From positions 1-18,946 of the forward strand of contig CANEVK010000010.1 in the NCBI GenBank assembly GCA_947442115.1: 18,946 nucleotides of DNA, read 5' to 3'. The position numbers were made by a program, and so were the translations under genes. This document shows positions 15,243-18,946 of this stretch, piece after piece. Origin of the DNA: Bacteriovoracaceae bacterium. Lineage in GTDB: Bacteria; Bdellovibrionota; Bacteriovoracia; Bacteriovoracales; Bacteriovoracaceae. The notes beneath the pieces were generated by a model. That model was not told where the DNA came from and ran no database searches. It saw nothing but the letters and a program-made list of their open reading frames with translations. Position 1 is the stretch's first letter; each line of letters opens with the position of its first letter.

Positions 15243-15274
15243 AAAAGAGCCCCGCATTCCTGCAGGACTCTTTT
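15243..15274. terminator. Bidirectional terminator hairpin
   Basis: Outer arms AAAAGAG (15243-15249) and CTCTTTT (15268-15274) pair perfectly. The inner CCCCGC/GCAGGA region pairs with two mismatches around an ATTCCT loop. It lies between the convergent stop codons at 15216 and 15304. On the minus strand it is followed by ATTTATT and on the plus strand by CAACTTTAATTT, so it probably works best for the lipoprotein transcript. Confidence 0.7.
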
Positions 15275-15303
15275 CAACTTTAATTTAACTAATAGAAAGG
15301 ATC

Positions 15304-16362
15304 TCAGTTATTGATAAAGATAGCACTTTCATTGAATGCTGAGTCATCAAAGCTTAACAATCCTTTTGCTGAGTTATCCGCCCAGGCCTGAAAAGCTGCT
15401 GCTCCAGAAAAGTTATGAAAACCAGAATCATATCCAGGATAAGATGAACAAGTTCCAACTTCTTGATCGTCAGTAGGTACGGCAGATGATTTATAGTTCA
15501 TGCAAATATTGGTCCCATCATAAGCCCCGTAAATGCCTCCCCAGGTTCCATTATCAATATCATTAAAGGCACTCGCAAAACGCACTCCCGTTACTGTCTC
15601 TAAAATAAGAGATGTGGAAACGTTACCCGTCACATAACCTCGTGTGTGATATCCATTATTAAATGACCAACTTTCGAAACGTAGCTCATCTGAGGAATTG
15701 TCAATCAGGAATGAAACGACTTCATAAGATGCCATGCGGTTAATTGTTCTAAATCCTAGTTGTGTGTCATTACTGCGCAATTGAATTGTGTAACTAAAAC
15801 CAGTTGATACGCAGTTCTCAATTGTAGAAGTATAACTTAATTCAGGCAGACTGATGATACAGACGTCAATCACTTGAGTCCAAGGGCTGCCATCTCCAGC
15901 AGCCTCTCTGATTCTAATAGTTGGAGTCATCGTTCCATCAGCTGTAGTGATACTAAATGTTATTTCATCAGATGTAAGGGGAGATACAGGAAAGGTTAAA
16001 GACATTTGTGACTCAATTCCAGCAATAATTTGATTCACTTGATCCAATGATCCTAAAATTGTCTCTGGTGAACCATCATTGTTTTGTAAGATACACCCGA
16101 TATAATCCGCAGATGACGATGCAGATGAACCCATTCCAGTACAATGAGGATCATAAGCTTCGATTCCCATGGATGAAGAGAGAGATTGAAGGATTTTTTT
16201 TGAGGCCAGTTCAGCTCCTGCCGTACTAATCGATTGTTGAGCTTTACTGATGGTCTGCCCCGCAAATCCTAGAGTGCTACCAGATGACGAATTATCGCTT
16301 CCACAACCAACGGCCAAAGAAAGCATTAATATTGGTATAAAACTTTTTCGTAGAAAATTCAT
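15304..16362 (-). CDS. Predicted lipoprotein with six further cysteines, function unknown
   Basis: This 352-residue protein starts best at the ATG at 16362, which has GGAGG at a spacing of 5; an ATG four codons earlier overlaps that site. The signal MNFLRKSFIPILMLSLAVGC ends in a lipobox-like AVG-C20, followed by GSDNSSSGS, a Ser-rich linker with Asp at position 23 rather than +2. The mature part has six more cysteines (in DPHC, IGC, DVC, ENC, NIC and GTC contexts), which would allow three disulfides, and is rich in Ser, Thr and Asn with a beta-type pattern, as in many surface proteins. I see no known domain. It has its own spacer upstream and a terminator downstream, so it is probably monocistronic. 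The ~85-base upstream spacer is AT-rich without a convincing promoter. Confidence 0.82.
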   Translation of the reverse strand: MNFLRKSFIPILMLSLAVGCGSDNSSSGSTLGFAGQTISKAQQSISTAGAELASKKILQSLSSSMGIEAYDPHCTGMGSSASSSADYIGCILQNNDGSPETILGSLDQVNQIIAGIESQMSLTFPVSPLTSDEITFSITTADGTMTPTIRIREAAGDGSPWTQVIDVCIISLPELSYTSTIENCVSTGFSYTIQLRSNDTQLGFRTINRMASYEVVSFLIDNSSDELRFESWSFNNGYHTRGYVTGNVSTSLILETVTGVRFASAFNDIDNGTWGGIYGAYDGTNICMNYKSSAVPTDDQEVGTCSSYPGYDSGFHNFSGAAAFQAWADNSAKGLLSFDDSAFNESAIFINN

Positions 16363-16416
16363 TTTTTCCTCCATGACTAAAAGATGAAATATTATTTTGA
16401 GCTTAATAGAATGCTG

Positions 16417-16448
16417 AAAAAAAGAGACTCAAAAAAAAGTGAGAGACT
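16417..16448 (-). terminator. Possible terminator after the histidine kinase gene
   Basis: Immediately after the kinase stop, the minus strand has AGTCTCT twice (16448-16442 and 16429-16423) with T-runs of eight and seven. Only a weak CTCA/TGAG stem (4 bp) precedes the second T-run, so the hairpin is poor even though the U-tract is good. Confidence 0.3.
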
Positions 16449-17711
16449 TTAAGGACTAATTTGCTGAATGAGAACTTTGGTTCCAACTAATTCCGGAGAG
16501 TTATTAATTTCTCTAGATATCCAGTCAAGTTTTAAGTTTTGTTTTTGAGAAAAGGTAAGAGCGATTTTAATCCCAAGTCCGTTAGTAAAGTTTTCAGCGG
16601 ATTTTAAAACACTATAATTTTCAGAAATATGATTCGGCGAAATGCCCGGACCTTCATCTTGAATGCTCCAGACAATAATCTTTTCAGGAGTCATCCAGGT
16701 TTTTAACGTAATGGTGGAATGATTTGGACTAAATTTAATGGCGTTCGTCATGAGGTTGGTAAAAATTTGATAAGCGAAAGCCTCAGGATGCACATAGAGT
16801 TTATGCTGATGAGTTTCTCCCTCAATTTTTAATTGGATAGACTTTTCTTCTAATCTACCTTTAAGCCAGGGAGTGATGTGATTCATGACTTCATCTAAAC
16901 TCACCCAAGTGCGAGGCAACTCAATATGAGCATCATGAGAGGAAAGGCTCTCAACATTCGAAATAACTTCTCGAATCACCATTTGGGCATTCTCAATGCG
17001 ATTAATCGTTTTGAGTTCAAGATCGTTCTGGGCTTCTTTTCTTAGTTTTCTCAAAAATTGAAGCGTATAGACCATGGGCTCTTTTATATCGTGGCTTAAA
17101 ATATTTAGGAGACGGTAGCGCCACTGGGCCTCGATTTGTAGTTTTTTTTTATCCTCTTCAATTTTTTTGAGTGAATCTCTCCAGGCGTTTACAATAACCT
17201 TCACCTGAATTGTTGTCATGATAAGAACAGAGAGGTCGGTGATGCTTCTAAGAATATGAAGATTTTCTTCTTTCATTCTTTTATGCAGGTACCACGTCTC
17301 AACAAAGGGAAAGAGAGGAAGCAGTAATAATAGAACACAAATAGAACCCATCACGTATTTTGTTTTTCGATTCTCACCAAACATCATTAAAACAAGAATG
17401 AACTGTGGGATAGCGACTAAATTAATATGTGAAGTTGGGCCTAAAAATGAACAGGTCCAAACTGAGACAATCGCATTGGCCAATTGAGATGTTAAATTGA
17501 GAAAATAAGCTGGGACTTTAGATTTCTTAAACCAATAGGGAGCTCCAATTAAAAAGAAAAAGATATTAACGATGAGAGCGACTTTGAGATTAAAATCCTG
17601 AGGTGTAAAGTAAGCAGAAAAAAGTAGAATGATGACACAGTAAAATAATGTGAATTTTTGCACATACTTTTGGCCCGTCAGTCGCTCACTATTTGAATCA
17701 ACATCTTTCAT
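16449..17711 (-). CDS. Multi-pass membrane sensor histidine kinase
   Basis: The 420-residue protein has about six hydrophobic segments between residues 20 and 175 with no recognisable extracytoplasmic sensor domain, so the signal is probably sensed in or near the membrane. A short coiled coil (about 178-200) leads to the HisKA domain, with phospho-acceptor H207 in ILSHDIKEPM. The HATPase domain has the N-box N323 in NLMTNAIKFS, the G1 box D352EGPGIS and the G2 box GLG at 378-380. The sequence ends at a strand (TKVLIQQIS). Its ATG overlaps the response-regulator stop by ATGA (17708-17711), so it should partner that regulator. Target and stimulus are unknown. Confidence 0.92.
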   Translation of the reverse strand: MKDVDSNSERLTGQKYVQKFTLFYCVIILLFSAYFTPQDFNLKVALIVNIFFFLIGAPYWFKKSKVPAYFLNLTSQLANAIVSVWTCSFLGPTSHINLVAIPQFILVLMMFGENRKTKYVMGSICVLLLLLPLFPFVETWYLHKRMKEENLHILRSITDLSVLIMTTIQVKVIVNAWRDSLKKIEEDKKKLQIEAQWRYRLLNILSHDIKEPMVYTLQFLRKLRKEAQNDLELKTINRIENAQMVIREVISNVESLSSHDAHIELPRTWVSLDEVMNHITPWLKGRLEEKSIQLKIEGETHQHKLYVHPEAFAYQIFTNLMTNAIKFSPNHSTITLKTWMTPEKIIVWSIQDEGPGISPNHISENYSVLKSAENFTNGLGIKIALTFSQKQNLKLDWISREINNSPELVGTKVLIQQISP

Positions 17712-18412
17712 ATTTCATCTTTAGAGATGAGTGATACTTTTTCTTGCTCCTTACTCACTCGCATTTGCCATGAGGAAAGCTTTTTATTTAATTTCCAAAT
17801 GAATGTATTGATGGTTCCAATTTCAACATGTGGAATCCGCCAAACTTCATCTCTTAAATAGTTCAGGTCTACAGATTGTGGATGATTTCTCATGAGAAGA
17901 TTGAGGAACTGAAACTCTATTTTAGTTAAATCAATGTCATGATCATTAAGGCGAGCAATGAGTTTTAGAGGTTGAACCGAGAGCCCTTCTAAAGCCATTT
18001 CATGATCTATTTTTCTACTATGACCTCTTTTGATGGAATTAGTTATTCTTAAGCTAATTTCCTCTGGAGTCATGGCCTTCCACATGTAATCTTCGATCCC
18101 GAGTTTAAGGGCCATCAGCCTGGTTTGAATGGATTCATCATTAGAGAGAACAAGGATAGGGGATGAAATCCCAAATTGTTTGATATGTTCAATGCTATTG
18201 ATGCCCTGGCATCCGTCAGCAAGTTCCATGTCGATGAGAAAGGCAGCGTATTGGTGAAGGTCTATGGATGATATTTGTTTAAATTCACTGAAGCTTTTTA
18301 AAATTTTGAGCTGAAAACTTTGTTCGAAATCTTCTCGAAAAATATCAATGAGCTGAGGATCGTCTTCTAACCATAAAATTGTGGGTATCGAGGATTCATT
18401 GATGATATTCAT
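17708..18412 (-). CDS. OmpR-like response regulator with atypical winged-helix end
   Basis: The 234-residue protein has an N-terminal receiver domain (about 11-128): acidic D17 and D18 in LEDD, phospho-acceptor D61 in LIDMELADG, S90 in VLSND and K112 in MWKAMTP. The C-terminal part (about 140-234) resembles an OmpR winged helix: LTKIEFQFLNLLMRN is typical, and VEIGTINTFIWKLNKKL takes the recognition-helix position. The usual GxGY turn near the end is missing (VSKEQEKVSLISK). It precedes its kinase and overlaps it by four bases. There is no ribosome site directly before the ATG; an in-frame three-codon mini-ORF with a better site lies just upstream. Confidence 0.9.
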   Translation of the reverse strand: MNIINESSIPTILWLEDDPQLIDIFREDFEQSFQLKILKSFSEFKQISSIDLHQYAAFLIDMELADGCQGINSIEHIKQFGISSPILVLSNDESIQTRLMALKLGIEDYMWKAMTPEEISLRITNSIKRGHSRKIDHEMALEGLSVQPLKLIARLNDHDIDLTKIEFQFLNLLMRNHPQSVDLNYLRDEVWRIPHVEIGTINTFIWKLNKKLSSWQMRVSKEQEKVSLISKDEI

Positions 18413-18415
18413 AGA

Positions 18416-18427
18416 TTAAATCATCAT
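18416..18427 (-). other. In-frame three-codon mini-ORF (Met-Met-Ile-stop) before the response regulator
   Basis: On the minus strand AGGTG (18434-18430) precedes ATG-ATG-ATT-TAA, then one codon (TCT), then the ATG of the response regulator in the same frame. The better ribosome site belongs to the mini-ORF, suggesting translation of the regulator by reinitiation. Confidence 0.3.
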
Positions 18428-18451
18428 ATCACCTGGCAAAATCCTGACCAA

Positions 18452-18478
18452 ATTATAAGTAGTTAAGTGAGGACTCAA
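18452..18478 (-). promoter_or_regulatory. Candidate sigma-70-like promoter for the two-component genes
   Basis: On the minus strand TTGAGT (18478-18473) and a perfect TATAAT (18457-18452) are separated by 15 bases, slightly short of the 16-18 optimum. The -35 lies inside one arm of the leuS terminator. The predicted leader before the ATG at 18412 is about 33 bases. Confidence 0.4.
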
Positions 18479-18494
18479 TTTTTTTTGAGTCCTC
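18469..18494 (-). terminator. Terminator hairpin after leuS
   Basis: Perfect 10-bp arms, GAGGACTCAA (18469-18478) and TTGAGTCCTC (18485-18494), enclose a six-T loop (plus strand). It lies 15 bases past the leuS stop. The homopolymer is in the loop rather than after the stem, and there is no clear U-tract downstream, so strength is uncertain. Confidence 0.65.
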
Positions 18495-18508
18495 GTATTA
18501 TTGCCAGC

Positions 18509-18946
18509 TTACTCTTTAACTACGAAATTACATATCTTTCCAGGCACATAAATTTCTTTAACAATCGTGCCCTGAAGGTATTTGGCCACTTTCTCATCCG
18601 CCTTAACTAGGGCAAAGAAATCATCTTTGGAAATATCCGCCGGCACATCAAAAGTTCCCCGGGTCTTTCCATTGACTTGAACCGCCATGGTGATGGTGTC
18701 GTCTTTGGCCAGATTAGCATCAAAGACAGGCCAAGCTTCATAGGTGAGAGTTTTAGAGTGACCTAAGTGACTCCAAAGTTCTTCCGCTAAGTGAGGCGCA
18801 AAAGGACATAAGACGAGAGCGAATTTTTCAGCAGTCTGTTTTGTCACTTTACCTGTTTTATAGACGTGATTCACAAAAATCATCATTTGCGATATGGCCG
18901 TGTTAAAGCGCATCTCTTCAATGTCTTCTGTGACTTTTTTCATCAG
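18509..18946 (-). CDS. leuS: Leucyl-tRNA synthetase, C-terminal part (5'-partial)
   Basis: Only the last ~145 codons are present; the frame runs off the window end (the codon before the first visible Met is an in-frame CTG). The fragment starts with KKVTEDIEEMRFNTAISQMMIFVN, the characteristic anticodon-binding helical domain of LeuRS, followed by LCPFAPHLAEELWSHLGH and the final TAWP-like segment TYEAWPVFD. It ends in the small C-terminal domain (about VQVNGKTRGTFDVPADISKD through IYVPGKICNFVVK) that contacts the tRNA elbow. Leucyl-tRNA synthetase charges tRNA-Leu in the cytoplasm. A hairpin terminator follows 15 bases after the stop. Confidence 0.96.
   Translation of the reverse strand: MMKKVTEDIEEMRFNTAISQMMIFVNHVYKTGKVTKQTAEKFALVLCPFAPHLAEELWSHLGHSKTLTYEAWPVFDANLAKDDTITMAVQVNGKTRGTFDVPADISKDDFFALVKADEKVAKYLQGTIVKEIYVPGKICNFVVKE

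Noticed and set aside
16047..16265. Short frames on either strand within the lipoprotein gene
   Set aside because: They overlap a gene with a signal peptide, lipobox and strong ribosome site and show no independent signals.
16363..16448. Promoter for the lipoprotein gene
   Set aside because: A TAATAT-like box exists in the AT-rich spacer, but no matching -35 element was found, so it was not listed.
1..18946. CRISPR arrays, insertion sequences, prophage genes, tRNA or rRNA genes
   Set aside because: Reading both strands, I saw no regularly spaced repeats, no transposase, integrase or phage structural motifs, and no cloverleaf or rRNA core sequences.

Overview
This window looks like a piece of the chromosome of a moderately AT-rich Gram-negative bacterium, most likely a Bdellovibrionota/Bacteriovoracales-type organism (Bacteriovorax or Peredibacter relatives). 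That placement is an inference from protein character and gene mix; there is no rRNA marker. Gene density is high, spacing is tight, and I see no insertion sequence, prophage, CRISPR array, tRNA or rRNA. No gap between genes exceeds about 210 bases.

Layout. (1) 1-1698 (+): 3' part of an unrecognised protein with a possible caspase-fold His/Cys dyad. A perfect hairpin separates it from (2) 5191-1753 (-): the glycolytic operon gap-pgk-tpiA followed by secG. (3) 5378-7213 (+): a YhaM-like OB/HD 3'-5' exoribonuclease and a short-chain dehydrogenase, divergent from gap. (4) 13841-7210 (-): a compact eight-gene run made of a MinD/FlhG-like ATPase, a degenerate J-domain/RodZ-like HTH protein, an RluD-type pseudouridine synthase, PgeF, a VKOR-DsbA fusion, a TatD-family hydrolase, an exported sorbosone-dehydrogenase-like beta-propeller and a four-helix membrane protein. 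It meets the SDR gene tail to tail inside a 14-bp palindrome. (5) 14045-15216 (+): a membrane dolichol/phytol/diacylglycerol-kinase-like enzyme and a small exported four-cysteine protein, overlapping by ATGA. (6) 16362-15304 (-): a lipoprotein. (7) 18412-16449 (-): an OmpR-like response regulator and a multi-pass membrane histidine kinase, overlapping by ATGA. (8) 18946-18509 (-): the 3' end of leuS.

How the parts may work together. The glycolytic genes cover three consecutive lower-glycolysis steps, and the GAPDH carries residues typical of NADP-tolerant enzymes. The long minus-strand operon mixes spatial/polarity control (MinD-like plus J/HTH) with envelope quality control (PgeF, VKOR-DsbA) and housekeeping. 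Several exported products here (beta-propeller, four-Cys protein, six-Cys lipoprotein) are possible disulfide clients of the VKOR-DsbA enzyme. The least ordinary items are the possible caspase-like protein, the HPD-less J-domain/HTH partner of the MinD-like ATPase, the palindrome that gives two convergent proteins the same C-terminus, and a three-codon in-frame mini-ORF ahead of the response regulator. I did not find a clear, complete undescribed multi-gene system.
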